From Balneolaceae bacterium (lineage in GTDB: Bacteria; Bacteroidota; Rhodothermia; Balneolales; Balneolaceae), in assembly GCA_017795005.1 (NCBI GenBank), contig CP051242.1:124001-188000 (forward strand): DNA of 64,000 nucleotides, given 5' to 3'. The position numbers were made by a program, and so were the translations under genes. Under the pieces are notes generated by a model. That model had not been told where the DNA came from and did no database searches. It was given only the letters and a program-made list of their open reading frames with translations. Position 1 is the stretch's first letter; each line of letters begins with the position of its first letter. Below, piece by piece: positions 52,387 through 62,322 of the stretch.

Positions 52387-53892
52387 TTAGCTTTTAACAA
52401 TGACTTTACGATTACTAAGTTCTACAAACGAGGCGATTCTCTCTTCGTCTATTTCAGAAAACATATGATTTGTATATCTCCATAACCAGTTCCCTGAAGA
52501 AGTACCTGGAAAATTCATTCTGTGTGACGTATCGAGATTCATAAAATCCTGCATTGGAAAAATTGCCTGATCTGAAACTGAAAGCATTCCCAGTCTTATA
52601 AATTCCCAGTTAATTGAAGAGCCGTCTGATTTTGAGTATACCCTTACTCTATGCTTTTCTTGTTCTGGTGCCTGATTATACCAACCTATAGAGGTGTCGT
52701 TATCGTGAGTACCAGTATATACAACACTATTCTGAGGGTAATTATGTGGAAGAAACGCATTTGTTGAGTCAGAGTCGAAAGCAAACTGAATGATCTTCAT
52801 TCCAGGAAATGCATATTTATCTCTCAGCTTTTCTACCCCTTCCGTAACAAATCCTAGATCTTCTGCTATGATTGGAAGCTCGCCACATTCTTTTAGAATA
52901 GTATCGAATAACTTCTCCCCCGGACCTTCGACCCACCTACCGTTTATTGCTGTTTCTTCTTTGGCGTTAACTTCCCAATATTCATCAAAGCCACGGAAAT
53001 GGTCAACGCGTATAGCATCACAAGTATTAAACATGTGTTTAAAACGATCCACCCACCAGGAAAAACCGTCTTTTTCCAGCTCTTTCCAATTATACTGTGG
53101 ATTACCCCAAAGTTGTCCGGTTTCACTAAAATAATCCGGCGGTACACCTGCAACTAATACCCGATTACCTTGTTTATCCACTTCAAAATATTGCGGGTTA
53201 GCCCAAACATCGGAACTATTATGATCTACAAAAATTGGGATATCACCAACAACCCGTATATTTTTTTCATTGGCATACTTTTTTAGCTCAACCCATTGAT
53301 TATTAAACTCATATTGCATCCAATATTGCAGGCTAATCTCTTCTTTAAATTTCTTTTTATAGGATTTTAATGCTTCCGGCTTTCTTTGCGCTATGTCTTT
53401 ATCCCATTTATTCCAGGGCTGTTTGTTATAGTGCAGAGAGCAAGCCATAAATAGTACATAATCATCCAGCCAGTGCTTGTTCGCTTTTTTAAAGCTCTTG
53501 AAGTTCTTTTCTTCCTCCGAAGTTAAATTTGCATAGAAGCTTGTACTTGCAACTTTAAAGAGTTCATCTTTTTTAGCAAAAGCTTCATCATAACTTACCT
53601 CAACTCCGGGAGCAATTTCTGTTTTAGCAGCTTCAGCACGTGTTATTAATCCTTTTGAAATTAAAATATCCGGACTAATTAGATAGGTATTACCTGCAAA
53701 AGCAGAAAAACTAGCGTATGGCGAGTTTCCGTATCCTGTAGGCGTTAATGGTAGAAGTTGCCATATTGTTTGGTGTGTTCTTTCCAGAAAATCTATAAAT
53801 GCTCTTGCCTCATTTCCAAAGTCGCCGATTCCATATTTTCCCGGAAAAGAGGTTGGGTGTACAAGTGTACCACAAGAACGAGGAAATCTCAT
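52387..53892 (-). CDS. malQ: 4-alpha-glucanotransferase (amylomaltase)
   Basis: 501 residues, GH77. Visible: TSFPGKYGIGDFG near the N-terminus, WQLLPLTPTGYGNSPYASFSAFAGN, IFVDHNSSDVWANPQYF, catalytic nucleophile in AIRVDHFRGFDEYW, acid/base ELPIIAEDLGFVT, and YTGTHDNDT. It rearranges alpha-1,4-glucan chains. Seven bases downstream of glgB, so the two glycogen-remodelling enzymes are co-transcribed. Full length. Confidence 0.93.
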   Translation of the reverse strand: MRFPRSCGTLVHPTSFPGKYGIGDFGNEARAFIDFLERTHQTIWQLLPLTPTGYGNSPYASFSAFAGNTYLISPDILISKGLITRAEAAKTEIAPGVEVSYDEAFAKKDELFKVASTSFYANLTSEEEKNFKSFKKANKHWLDDYVLFMACSLHYNKQPWNKWDKDIAQRKPEALKSYKKKFKEEISLQYWMQYEFNNQWVELKKYANEKNIRVVGDIPIFVDHNSSDVWANPQYFEVDKQGNRVLVAGVPPDYFSETGQLWGNPQYNWKELEKDGFSWWVDRFKHMFNTCDAIRVDHFRGFDEYWEVNAKEETAINGRWVEGPGEKLFDTILKECGELPIIAEDLGFVTEGVEKLRDKYAFPGMKIIQFAFDSDSTNAFLPHNYPQNSVVYTGTHDNDTSIGWYNQAPEQEKHRVRVYSKSDGSSINWEFIRLGMLSVSDQAIFPMQDFMNLDTSHRMNFPGTSSGNWLWRYTNHMFSEIDEERIASFVELSNRKVIVKS

Positions 53893-53898
53893 ATTTTT

Positions 53899-56103
53899 CT
53901 ACTTCTTAGGTTTTAAAATTACCCCAGCTAATGGTGGGACCGTTATCTTAAGTTGAGCAGGCTGATTTTGCCACTCGTTCCACTCCGCATTTAATACTGC
54001 TTCTCCAACATTACTTCCACCATAAAACTCAGAATCACTATTCATAATCACCTCATACTCCCCTGCTTTTGGGGCGCCAATGGTATATCCATGATGAACA
54101 GTAGGGGTAAAGTTTAAAATCGTAATAATAAAGTCTTCCGGGTCTTTAGCTCTTCTGATAAAAGAAATAATGCTGTTATCCGCATCATTAATATCCAGCC
54201 ATTCAAACCCTCTCCAATCAAAATCAACCTCATGAAGAGCAGGGACATCTTTATTTAATCTGTTGAGATCTTTTACCAAAAGTTGAACTCCCTGATGATT
54301 TTGCCAATCCAATAAGTGCCAGTCTAATGATTTAGATTCGCTCCATTCTTCCCATTGTCCAAATTCACACCCCATAAAGAGAAGTTGCTTTCCGGGATGA
54401 GCATACATATAGGTATATAAAAGTCTGAGGTTCGCAAACTTCTGCCAGTCGTCTCCCGGCATTTTAGCCAACATAGCCTGCTTCATATGAACTACTTCAT
54501 CATGAGAAAAAGGAAGAGTAAAATTCTCACTAAAAGCATATATCAAAGAAAAAGTAAGTTCTCCCTGATGGTATTTCCTGAAAATTGGATCTTTTTCGAT
54601 ATAGGCCAGAGTGTCGTTCATCCAACCCATATTCCATTTAAAATCGAAGCCTAACCCTCCGGTTTCAGTTGGACGGGAAACTCCTCCCCAGGAAGTTGAT
54701 TCCTCAGCAAAAGTGATTGTTCCCGGAAAATGGTGGTGAACAGAGTCATTAAAACTTCTCAAAAACTCAATTGCTTCTATATTTTCACGCCCACCATATT
54801 TATTTGGAATCCATTCACCTTCTTCCCTTGAATAGTCTAAATAAAGCATCGAAGCTACTGCATCAACCCGAAGACCATCAATATGGAACTTATCGCACCA
54901 GTAAAGTGCATTTGATATTAGAAAATTCTGGACCTCTGTACGACCGAAATTGAAAATACAGGTACCCCAATCTTTATGCTCTCCTTGTCGGGCGTCTTCA
55001 TGCTCATAAAGTCCTGTTCCATCAAATCTTCGAAGTCCATGCTCGTCTTTTGCAAAATGTGCAGGAACCCAGTCTACGATAACACCAATACCTGCTTTAT
55101 GGCATTCATCAACAAAATGCATAAAATCATGAGGCGAGCCAAACCGACTTGTTGGAGCATAGTATCCGGTTATCTGATATCCCCATGATGGATCATATGG
55201 GTGCTCAGCAATCGGAAGTAGCTCTACATGTGTATAGCCCATTTCTTTCACATATGGTACCAGTTGTTCTGCAAGCTCCCGGTAACTTAAAAATCCGGGT
55301 TCTTCACCAACTTTTCGCCTCCAGGAGCCGGCATGTATCTCATATATTGAAATCGGTTTATCATGAGACTGAGTTTTTGCCCTGTTTTTAACCCATTCTT
55401 TATCTCCCCATTTATACCCATCAAGATTATAAACTTTTGAAGCCGTTCCTGGCCGTAGCTCTGCGCTGAATGCAAATGGATCAGCCTTTTTTAAAGGAGG
55501 ATCCTGAACAGGAGACTTTATTTCAAACTTATAAAAATCACCTTCTCCAACATGAGGAATAAAGATTTCCCAAAGTCCCTGATCATGAAACTTTCTCATT
55601 CTATGAACACGTCCGTCCCAATTATTAAACGAACCAATAACACTTACTCGTGTAGCACTTGGGGCTGATACTACAAAGTGGGTTCCCTTTACTCCATCTA
55701 CTTCTTTGGGATGGGCTCCCATAAAATCGTACGCCTTGTGATGGTTTCCCTCTCCCCAAAGCTGTAAGTCGAATTCACTAATCATTGAGCCATAAACATA
55801 TGGGTCCTGAATTGAAAACTCATCTCCTTGATGAGGAGTAATTGTTAGGATGTAGGAAAACTTGTTTTTCCGTCTTGGAAACACATATTCAAAAAGACCT
55901 TCTTCAGAAACGCGATTCAATTCTACCGGTTTAGATGAGCCGACTTTCACAGACACCTTATCCGCTTCCGGCCTGAAAACACGCAAAACTAACTTCTCTT
56001 TTTTATCAATTTTTATGGAGTGGAGTCCCAAAATTGAAAACGGGTCGCCATGCGAACCATCTGATATTGTTTCAATAATTTGTTTAGAAAGTGTCGTGCT
56101 CAT
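53899..56103 (-). CDS. glgB: 1,4-alpha-glucan branching enzyme
   Basis: 734 residues. Two N-terminal CBM48-type domains ([33 protein letters not shown]) precede the GH13 barrel: [25 protein letters not shown], nucleophile Asp in [15 protein letters not shown], acid Glu in [11 protein letters not shown] and [10 protein letters not shown]. The C-terminal beta domain ends [13 protein letters not shown]. It forms alpha-1,6 branches in glycogen. First gene of a seven-gene minus-strand operon. A TATATTTT sequence lies about 25 bases upstream of its ATG. Confidence 0.95.
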   Translation of the reverse strand: MSTTLSKQIIETISDGSHGDPFSILGLHSIKIDKKEKLVLRVFRPEADKVSVKVGSSKPVELNRVSEEGLFEYVFPRRKNKFSYILTITPHQGDEFSIQDPYVYGSMISEFDLQLWGEGNHHKAYDFMGAHPKEVDGVKGTHFVVSAPSATRVSVIGSFNNWDGRVHRMRKFHDQGLWEIFIPHVGEGDFYKFEIKSPVQDPPLKKADPFAFSAELRPGTASKVYNLDGYKWGDKEWVKNRAKTQSHDKPISIYEIHAGSWRRKVGEEPGFLSYRELAEQLVPYVKEMGYTHVELLPIAEHPYDPSWGYQITGYYAPTSRFGSPHDFMHFVDECHKAGIGVIVDWVPAHFAKDEHGLRRFDGTGLYEHEDARQGEHKDWGTCIFNFGRTEVQNFLISNALYWCDKFHIDGLRVDAVASMLYLDYSREEGEWIPNKYGGRENIEAIEFLRSFNDSVHHHFPGTITFAEESTSWGGVSRPTETGGLGFDFKWNMGWMNDTLAYIEKDPIFRKYHQGELTFSLIYAFSENFTLPFSHDEVVHMKQAMLAKMPGDDWQKFANLRLLYTYMYAHPGKQLLFMGCEFGQWEEWSESKSLDWHLLDWQNHQGVQLLVKDLNRLNKDVPALHEVDFDWRGFEWLDINDADNSIISFIRRAKDPEDFIITILNFTPTVHHGYTIGAPKAGEYEVIMNSDSEFYGGSNVGEAVLNAEWNEWQNQPAQLKITVPPLAGVILKPKK

Positions 56104-56125
56104 TATTTCTTCTTTAGAAGGGGCG

Positions 56126-56133
56126 AAAATATA
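56126..56133 (-). promoter_or_regulatory. possible -7 box of the glgB operon
   Basis: TATATTTT on the minus strand, one mismatch from TAnnTTTG, 22 bases before the glgB ATG. The divergent gene's own -7 box lies about 60 bases away. Confidence 0.35.
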
Positions 56134-56192
56134 AGAATTTTAGAATAAAGCATTTTAGCTGATTTTGGAGTGTTTTGATGAAGCTTATTGTC

Positions 56193-56200
56193 TATTTTTG
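56193..56200 (+). promoter_or_regulatory. possible -7 box of the LolC/E-like gene
   Basis: TATTTTTG matches TAnnTTTG exactly, four bases before the ATG at 56205, implying a leaderless or nearly leaderless message. A TTTG at 56174 is closer than the usual -33 spacing. Confidence 0.4.
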
Positions 56201-56204
56201 ATGG

Positions 56205-57431
56205 ATGGATAACACTGGTTTTATAGCCCGGAGATATCTTTTCTCCAGAAAACATATTTCCCTTATTTCAACTCTTACTTATATCAGTATTGCAGGCGTT
56301 ACTGTAGGTACTGCTTTATTAATCGTTGTTCTTTCTGTGTTCAATGGTTTTTATGATGTTATCAAGACCATACTTCTTTCCAGTGACCCGGATATCAGAA
56401 TTGAATCTTCTTCTACAAGTATTTTCACAGAGAACAAAGAGCTCACCAATATACTGGATGGGATTCCTGAAATAAAAGTGTACTCTCACTATGTAGAAGG
56501 GAAAGCTTTATTGAGTTATGGGGATGACCGAAACACCGTTGTAGAAGTCCGCGGAATTGATACTGACCGTTTTTTTGAGCTGGTAAACATCGAAGAAAGT
56601 GTTACTTCAGGAGTTTTTGAAGTAAAGGTGAGAAACCGCAAACCTGGTGCAGTTATCCCGGAACAGATACGAACGGATTTACTACTTAGCACGGGCGATG
56701 AGATTGCATTACTTAGTGCTTCAGGAATGAAAAAAGCTTTAACTCAGATTACACTGCCCAGATCTTATAGATTCGATGTTCGGGGTTCCTATCTATTACA
56801 ACAGGTAGCGGACGGACCACAAGTCTTTGTTGATTTAACAGCAGCTCAACGGTTGTTTAATGCTCGAAAAGGAATCTCTGGTGTAGATGTTAAGCTTTAT
56901 GATAATGAACAAGCTGCTTCAGTAAAAAAAATACTTCAATCCCAGTTAGGTGAAAATTATACCATCTCAACCTGGTATGATTTACAAAAGCCATTATATG
57001 ATGTAATGTATCTGGAAAAGTGGGGTTCTTATATCGTACTTATGATTATTGTCGTAGTGGCTGTGCTTAATATTATTGGTTCACTTACCATGATCGTAAT
57101 TCAAAAGAGAAGAGATATCGGGATACTAATTTCAATGGGTTATTCGAAATCACGGATCAAATCCATTTTCCGAAAACAAGGGCTTTTTATTGGTTTGATT
57201 GGATGCGGAATTGGTGGCTCTGTCGGTTTTTTGTTATGCTGGCTTCAACAGGAGTTTGGGATTATTAAACTATCCTCAGCGTTTATAATTAGCGCATATC
57301 CGGTAGATGTTCAACTAATGGACATCACTATAATTCTACTTGGCAGCTTACTGTTGTGCCTGGCTGCCAGCTGGTTTCCTTCGAAAAGAGCTTCAGAGAT
57401 TCAGCCTGCTGAAGCGGTCAGGTATGAGTAG
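56205..57431 (+). CDS. LolC/LolE-like ABC transporter permease
   Basis: 408 residues. An N-terminal membrane helix (about 20-45, SLISTLTYISIAGVTVGTALLIVVLSVFNGFY), a large periplasmic MacB-like domain (about 50-265), then three C-terminal helices with the FtsX-type GSLTMIVIQKRRDIGILISMGYSKSRIKSIFRKQG coupling segment. The N-terminal FIARRYLFSRKH is typical of lipoprotein-releasing permeases. It probably moves lipoproteins from the inner membrane; the ATPase LolD is not adjacent. Confidence 0.88.
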   Translation: MDNTGFIARRYLFSRKHISLISTLTYISIAGVTVGTALLIVVLSVFNGFYDVIKTILLSSDPDIRIESSSTSIFTENKELTNILDGIPEIKVYSHYVEGKALLSYGDDRNTVVEVRGIDTDRFFELVNIEESVTSGVFEVKVRNRKPGAVIPEQIRTDLLLSTGDEIALLSASGMKKALTQITLPRSYRFDVRGSYLLQQVADGPQVFVDLTAAQRLFNARKGISGVDVKLYDNEQAASVKKILQSQLGENYTISTWYDLQKPLYDVMYLEKWGSYIVLMIIVVVAVLNIIGSLTMIVIQKRRDIGILISMGYSKSRIKSIFRKQGLFIGLIGCGIGGSVGFLLCWLQQEFGIIKLSSAFIISAYPVDVQLMDITIILLGSLLLCLAASWFPSKRASEIQPAEAVRYE

Positions 57432-57452
57432 TCTGTACAAATCGTAACAGCT

Positions 57453-57983
57453 ATGATTGGAACTATTTTAGGGATTATTTCTGCCGTGATTTGGACTGTT
57501 TTTCAGGGGAAATATTTAGTGCCAAAGGAACAAAAAGAGCAGTATAAGTCTATTTCTTATGGTGATATATCAAAACATCATTCTGAATATAAACTCAAAG
57601 CAAGATTACTTTATGCCTTTTACTTTACTTGGGCATTCGTGCAATTTTTCATTTTCTTGCTTTGGATATTTTTTATTCTTGACCAAATCCGACCAAATAT
57701 CACTGAAGATTTTGAAGCTAACCTTGTAGGCTTTCTTTTCTTTCAAACAATGATACTCAATATAGGCTTCGGAATGGCTGTATATGGCTATTTTTTTAAA
57801 ATTTTTGGCATTACCACAAGAACATCTGGAACTGATGTTTTAATTAAATTGAATCTGGATAAATATTTGCACCAATTTTATGTAATTGGAGATGAAGTAC
57901 AAAAAAAATCACTTCGAATGATTTTTATCGTCTTTATTTACTATACAGTTGTAAATATCATTCTATTATCAGTTTGGAGTTAA
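57453..57983 (+). CDS. hypothetical membrane protein
   Basis: 176 residues, four predicted transmembrane helices (about 2-18, 53-77, 88-113 and 153-174) separated by short Lys-rich loops. Not recognised. It begins 22 bases after the LolC/E-like gene on the same strand and is convergent with the Mur ligase gene. Strikingly Phe/Ile-rich and AT-rich compared with neighbours. Confidence 0.65.
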   Translation: MIGTILGIISAVIWTVFQGKYLVPKEQKEQYKSISYGDISKHHSEYKLKARLLYAFYFTWAFVQFFIFLLWIFFILDQIRPNITEDFEANLVGFLFFQTMILNIGFGMAVYGYFFKIFGITTRTSGTDVLIKLNLDKYLHQFYVIGDEVQKKSLRMIFIVFIYYTVVNIILLSVWS

Positions 57984-58000
57984 TCAAAGCTTTCTAAAGA

Positions 58001-59683
58001 TCACTCATTATACACATCAGGAAGATCGTTTTCATAAAGAATAATATCTCCCGGCTTAGCATATTCCTTCACTAAATCATTCGCCTCAAACAGGCTGTTC
58101 ACTACGTTAACATTCTGGGTGGATTCAGCTACTTCCTTAATTCCATCCTGAATGGGTTTAGCTCGTTCTTTCCCAACCAGAATGATTAAATCGAGTTCAG
58201 CTTTTGCTATAGCCTTTCCAAACTCTTTGTTTTCCTCATATTCAATATCTCCAAGTTCAACCATTCCGGGAGTAATAATTATTCGGTTTCCAGATTTAAA
58301 CTGACCTAACATTTCCACCGCATTTTTAGCTCCGACTGGATTTGAGTTAAAGGCATCATCAATGATGGTAAGATTTCCCTGTTGCTTTAATTCAAGCCTG
58401 TGTTCAATTGGTTCTATATTTTTTGCCGCTATAGCCATTGTTTTGGGGCGTATACCTAGATGATGTGCAACACCTATCGCCAATAGCATATTTTGAACGT
58501 TATGTGCCCCAAGCAATCTGGTATTAAATGTAAAAGCATCCCCTCCAAAGCTTACATCAAAGGTAGAACCTGTAGTATCATAGGAAATATCACCACCTAG
58601 AATTGTACCGTTCTTTAGCCCTACCAGTATGCGACTTATATGGGTTCTTTCTTCTCCCATTTTAGAGACTCTGGGATCATCTCCATTCAATACTGCTACT
58701 CCTCCGCTTGTAAGATTATCTACCAGTTTTCCCTTTTCTAAAGCAATTACATCCTGAGATCCAAATGTTTCTAAATGTGCCACGCCTACATTTGTGACTA
58801 TCGATATATCAGGCTGGGCAATATCACAAAGTTCCTGAATATTCCCTTTGTATCTTGCTCCCATTTCAAGAATCAGGATTTGATGATGGGACTGAAGATC
58901 ATTGTTTATCACTTTACAAATCCCCATAGGTGTGTTATAACTTCCAGGAGTAAAACACACGCTGTAACGTTCTTTCAATAAATCCTTCACCATAAACTTG
59001 GTGCTTGTTTTACCATAACTGCCGGTAATTGCAATCACTTTAAGGTGTGGCATAGAAGCAAGTTTTTTGCGTGCCTGTTCTTTAAAACCCTCTTGTATAT
59101 TCCGTTCAATGGGTTTGGTGATGGAGCTTCCGAAGAAAATTAAAAAAGGAATTAACAGGGCTCCAAAAACCCATCCAAAAACCAAGAGTATTACATCATA
59201 AGAAAGCAATCCGGGATCATACATCGGAGAAGTAGACCATATAAAGGGAATCAATCCGGTATAAGCCCAATAGGTAAAAAAGGAAGGGATAAATAACGCA
59301 ATCAAGGCTACTGGAATAGTTAACCTTTTCATCCTTGAAGTAAAAACAAGTGGTTTCTTTACTTTTTCAGACTTGTATTTTTTTATGGTACCAAACCAAA
59401 AAATAGAAATTGTGAAAAGTATTACTGCTGTAGAAGAATTCGTTATATCTACGTTGATGAACTCTAAGCCTACTACAACTAATACTAAAACAATGTTAAA
59501 AATAGATAGGTCAGCAGGAATTACTTTCTTTTCCCAATTATCTCTTAACCAACTCCAGTACTCATTTTGTTTGTAACCAACCTGCTGAAATACATGAAGA
59601 AAAAAGCGTGTCCGAAACCAATAAAACCTTACAAGTACAACGCAAAATAGGATCGCAATAAGTTCGAGAATTGAATAATACAA
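58001..59683 (-). CDS. membrane-anchored Mur ligase family protein (MurF-like)
   Basis: 560 residues starting at TTG. Five N-terminal transmembrane helices (about 3-21, 61-78, 86-100, 121-140 and 162-186) replace the MurF substrate domain. The Mur ligase core begins at about 215: P-loop ITGSYGKTST (219-228), LEMGARYKGNIQELCDIAQPDISIVTNVGVAHLE, LNGDDPRV, then the C-terminal FNSNPVGAKNAVEMLG and IITPGMVELGDIEYEENKEFG. MurF would add D-Ala-D-Ala to the peptidoglycan precursor; the architecture suggests a specialised ligase instead. Confidence 0.78.
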   Translation of the reverse strand: MYYSILELIAILFCVVLVRFYWFRTRFFLHVFQQVGYKQNEYWSWLRDNWEKKVIPADLSIFNIVLVLVVVGLEFINVDITNSSTAVILFTISIFWFGTIKKYKSEKVKKPLVFTSRMKRLTIPVALIALFIPSFFTYWAYTGLIPFIWSTSPMYDPGLLSYDVILLVFGWVFGALLIPFLIFFGSSITKPIERNIQEGFKEQARKKLASMPHLKVIAITGSYGKTSTKFMVKDLLKERYSVCFTPGSYNTPMGICKVINNDLQSHHQILILEMGARYKGNIQELCDIAQPDISIVTNVGVAHLETFGSQDVIALEKGKLVDNLTSGGVAVLNGDDPRVSKMGEERTHISRILVGLKNGTILGGDISYDTTGSTFDVSFGGDAFTFNTRLLGAHNVQNMLLAIGVAHHLGIRPKTMAIAAKNIEPIEHRLELKQQGNLTIIDDAFNSNPVGAKNAVEMLGQFKSGNRIIITPGMVELGDIEYEENKEFGKAIAKAELDLIILVGKERAKPIQDGIKEVAESTQNVNVVNSLFEANDLVKEYAKPGDIILYENDLPDVYNE

Positions 59684-59808
59684 GTATGAATCGTGTTAGA
59701 TTTATGTGAAGTTTTTCGGATTTCCAAAAACGGTTCGAATTTAAAAAAACACTGCGGTATATTCACTTAAATAAAAGTCAAAAGTTTCTTTAAAATCATT
59801 TAAAATAT

Positions 59809-60813
59809 ATGAAATTAATTATCCCAATGGCGGGAAGGGGTACCCGTGTAAGACCACATTCGCATACTGTTCCAAAGCCGCTATTACCTGTTGCCGGCAC
59901 AATGATTATCGAACGTCTTGTAGAAACATTCATACGTACTTTAGATCGTAAAATTGAAGAAATCGTGTATATTTTGGGACCTGATTTTGGGCAGGATATA
60001 AAAGATCAACTCACCGCAATGAGTAGCCGTCATGATGCAAAAGCTACTTTCAGAGTTCAGTTCCCTGCACTTGGAACCGCTCATGCAGTTTACTGTGCGC
60101 ATGAAGATTTAGAAGGAGAAGTAATTGTCGCTTTTGCAGATACACTTTTCGACAGTAAAGAAAATTTCAATATCGAAGGGGCTGATAGTGTTATTTGGTT
60201 AAAAAGAGTTGAAGACCCTTCCAGATTTGGTGTTGCAGTTCATGAAGGAGACACGATTACCGGCTTTGTAGAAAAGCCACAAGATTTTATTTCCGATCTG
60301 GCTATAATAGGTGTGTATTATTTTAAGGATGGAGAAGAGCTTAAAAGCCAGGTTAAAAGGGTTATGGATGACGATATTAAAGGCCCCGGAGGAGAGTACT
60401 TTCTTACTGTTGCCCTCGATAATATGATTAATGAAGGAAAGGTCTTTAAAATTGCAACGGTAGATGAATGGCTTGACTGTGGCACGTTACCCGCATGGCT
60501 GGAAACTACTGGTGAAATTGTTGAAAAGGAAAGTCAGGAAGTTGATGCCTCTAAATACCCGAACTCAACTATTATTCCACCTGTTTTTATTGCTGAAGGC
60601 GTAACAATCGAAAATAGTACTATTGGGTCAAAAGTAAGCATCGAAGCTGGAACTATTATCAAAAATTCTACAGTAGAAAATTCAATTATTCGAAATAATG
60701 CTTCATTGGAAAACGTGCAAACTTCCGGATCAACAATTGGAGCTTATGCCTCGGTAGAAAACTTCTCCGGACAAATAGATATTGGAGATCACTCTACTAT
60801 TGTTTCAGGCTAG
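59809..60813 (+). CDS. sugar-phosphate nucleotidyltransferase
   Basis: 334 residues. The nucleotidyltransferase core starts with the signature IIPMAGRGTRVRPHSHTVPKPLLPVAG, continues with VQFPALGTAHAVYCAHEDL and ends near GTLPAWLETTGE. A C-terminal left-handed beta-helix follows (hexapeptide repeats IENSTI, VSIEAGTI, IKNSTV, ASLENV). The layout resembles RmlA/GlmU-like or mannose-1-phosphate guanylyltransferases; substrate uncertain. It probably makes a nucleotide sugar for the envelope. Confidence 0.88.
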   Translation: MKLIIPMAGRGTRVRPHSHTVPKPLLPVAGTMIIERLVETFIRTLDRKIEEIVYILGPDFGQDIKDQLTAMSSRHDAKATFRVQFPALGTAHAVYCAHEDLEGEVIVAFADTLFDSKENFNIEGADSVIWLKRVEDPSRFGVAVHEGDTITGFVEKPQDFISDLAIIGVYYFKDGEELKSQVKRVMDDDIKGPGGEYFLTVALDNMINEGKVFKIATVDEWLDCGTLPAWLETTGEIVEKESQEVDASKYPNSTIIPPVFIAEGVTIENSTIGSKVSIEAGTIIKNSTVENSIIRNNASLENVQTSGSTIGAYASVENFSGQIDIGDHSTIVSG

Positions 60814-60859
60814 TTATTTACCTAATGAAATCAGACTCTTCTATTAGCTAACATCTATT

Positions 60860-61807
60860 ATGGATCGAAAGAAGTTTTTTACTCTTGGTTCAGCCGGACT
60901 TGTTGGTGCTTCCTTGCCACTAAAAGCAGAAGCGGCTCCGGTACAAACAGGATCGCAACCTAAACGTTGGCAAAATGGTGAAAGTCCCTGGCCAATTTGC
61001 TTGGATACAGCCACTATTCGACCCGCATCACTTGAAGAGAAAGTGAATATTGCGGCAAAAGCGGGGTATGATGCCATTGAGCCCTGGGATGGAGAGCTTG
61101 CACAATATGAAAATAACGGCGGCAATCTTACAGAACTTGGAGATAAAATAAAGGAACTTGGTTTGTTTGTCCCAAGTGTTATTGGGATGTGGAATGCTAT
61201 TCCTCCTGAGGAGGATGACTTTCAAGCTTCTTTGGAAGGATCCCGCAACCGTATGCGAATGGCAAAGGCCATTGGTTCTGAGCACATACAAACCATTCCC
61301 AATACCGTTGGAAACGGGTATGATGTAAAACAGGTCGCGAAACGATATCGTCAAATTATTGAAATTGGTCAGAACGAGTTTGGGTTAAAACCCTCTCTTG
61401 TTTTCGTAAAATTTTTCCCTTTAAAAACAATGGGGCAGGCTATGCAGGTTGCATTAGACGCCGATCACCCATACGCCTCCATTATTCCGGATACGTATCA
61501 TATGTATATTAGTGAAGGAGGATTTAATGGTCTCAAACAAATGAGAGGAAGTGCTATAAGTATTTTTCAGTTTGCAGATGCCCCGGCAAGTCCCAGACCT
61601 AATGAGCTAACGGATCAACAGCGGGTTTTCCCCGGAGATGGAATTTTACCCCTTCCTGAGATTCTCAAAGATTTGTATGAAACTGGGTTTAAGGGTTGTA
61701 TTTCACTGGAATTATATAATCCGGAATACTACCAAAGAGATTTATTGGAAGTAGCGAAAGAAGGGCTTGAAAAAACAATGAAGGTAATTAAGGACGCTGG
61801 AGTTTAA
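60860..61807 (+). CDS. sugar phosphate isomerase/epimerase-like TIM-barrel protein
   Basis: 315 residues. The N-terminus (DRKKFFTLGSAGLVGASLPLKAEA) resembles a Tat signal, but with RK instead of twin Arg. The rest is an AP-endonuclease-2/xylose isomerase-like barrel: AKAGYDAIEPWDGEL, GMWNAIPPEEDDFQASLEGSRNRMRMAKAIGSEHIQTIP, IIPDTYHMYISEGG, GDGILPLPEILKDLYETGFKGCISLELYNPEYYQRD. Metal-dependent sugar interconversion is likely; the substrate is unknown. It lies 46 bases after the nucleotidyltransferase gene. Confidence 0.8.
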   Translation: MDRKKFFTLGSAGLVGASLPLKAEAAPVQTGSQPKRWQNGESPWPICLDTATIRPASLEEKVNIAAKAGYDAIEPWDGELAQYENNGGNLTELGDKIKELGLFVPSVIGMWNAIPPEEDDFQASLEGSRNRMRMAKAIGSEHIQTIPNTVGNGYDVKQVAKRYRQIIEIGQNEFGLKPSLVFVKFFPLKTMGQAMQVALDADHPYASIIPDTYHMYISEGGFNGLKQMRGSAISIFQFADAPASPRPNELTDQQRVFPGDGILPLPEILKDLYETGFKGCISLELYNPEYYQRDLLEVAKEGLEKTMKVIKDAGV

Positions 61808-61813
61808 GTCAAA

Positions 61814-62215
61814 TTACTTCACAACTGTAATTACACCATCAAATCGAGCTATAATATAATTACTTACACCTCCTGGAATATCATCATGGATATCCCATTT
61901 AAAATCTGCTCCACCAATTAAAATATGGTCGCAACCAAGATCATTTGCTGTTTCAACAATAGTAGGTCCTGGCTGACCAATTCTGACCTCAAGCGCCGGC
62001 TCAACTTGTTTCTCACATTCTTCCTCAAAAAGAAATTTAGCCATTTCAACAATACCTAGCGCGATATCTTCCGTCTCTTTTTCAGTAGCAATAACCAAAA
62101 TTGTAACCTTAGGCTTATTGGTTAGCTCTGCACTTAATAGTCCGGCGTGCTTTACAGCCTCACTTGCAAATTTACTTCCATTGGTGGCAATCAGCCAGCT
62201 TGTAGGAAAACTCAT
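61814..62215 (-). CDS. UspA-like universal stress protein
   Basis: 133 residues with the Rossmann-like Usp pattern: SWLIATNGSKFASEAVKHAGLLSAE at the start, VTILVIATEKETEDIALGIVEMAKFLFEEECEKQ in the middle and GQPGPTIVETANDLGCDHILIGGADF near the end. The ATP-binding G-2x-G-9x-G(S/T) signature is not clearly preserved (GGADFKWDIHDDIPGGVSNY), so it may not bind ATP. Convergent with the TIM-barrel gene, six bases apart. Confidence 0.8.
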   Translation of the reverse strand: MSFPTSWLIATNGSKFASEAVKHAGLLSAELTNKPKVTILVIATEKETEDIALGIVEMAKFLFEEECEKQVEPALEVRIGQPGPTIVETANDLGCDHILIGGADFKWDIHDDIPGGVSNYIIARFDGVITVVK

Positions 62216-62308
62216 ACTACATCCCGTTTAATTTTCCTGATGTTACAATTTCTAGCCTTTATTTGAAATTAAAATCTTTTGATTCCTGAAAGCTATCCCG
62301 ACTATCCC

Positions 62309-62317
62309 TATCTTTTG
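62309..62317 (+). promoter_or_regulatory. possible -7 box of the CCA-adding enzyme gene
   Basis: TATCTTTTG is a near match to TAnnTTTG, ending five bases before the ATG at 62323. Confidence 0.3.
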
Positions 62318-62322
62318 TTGTT

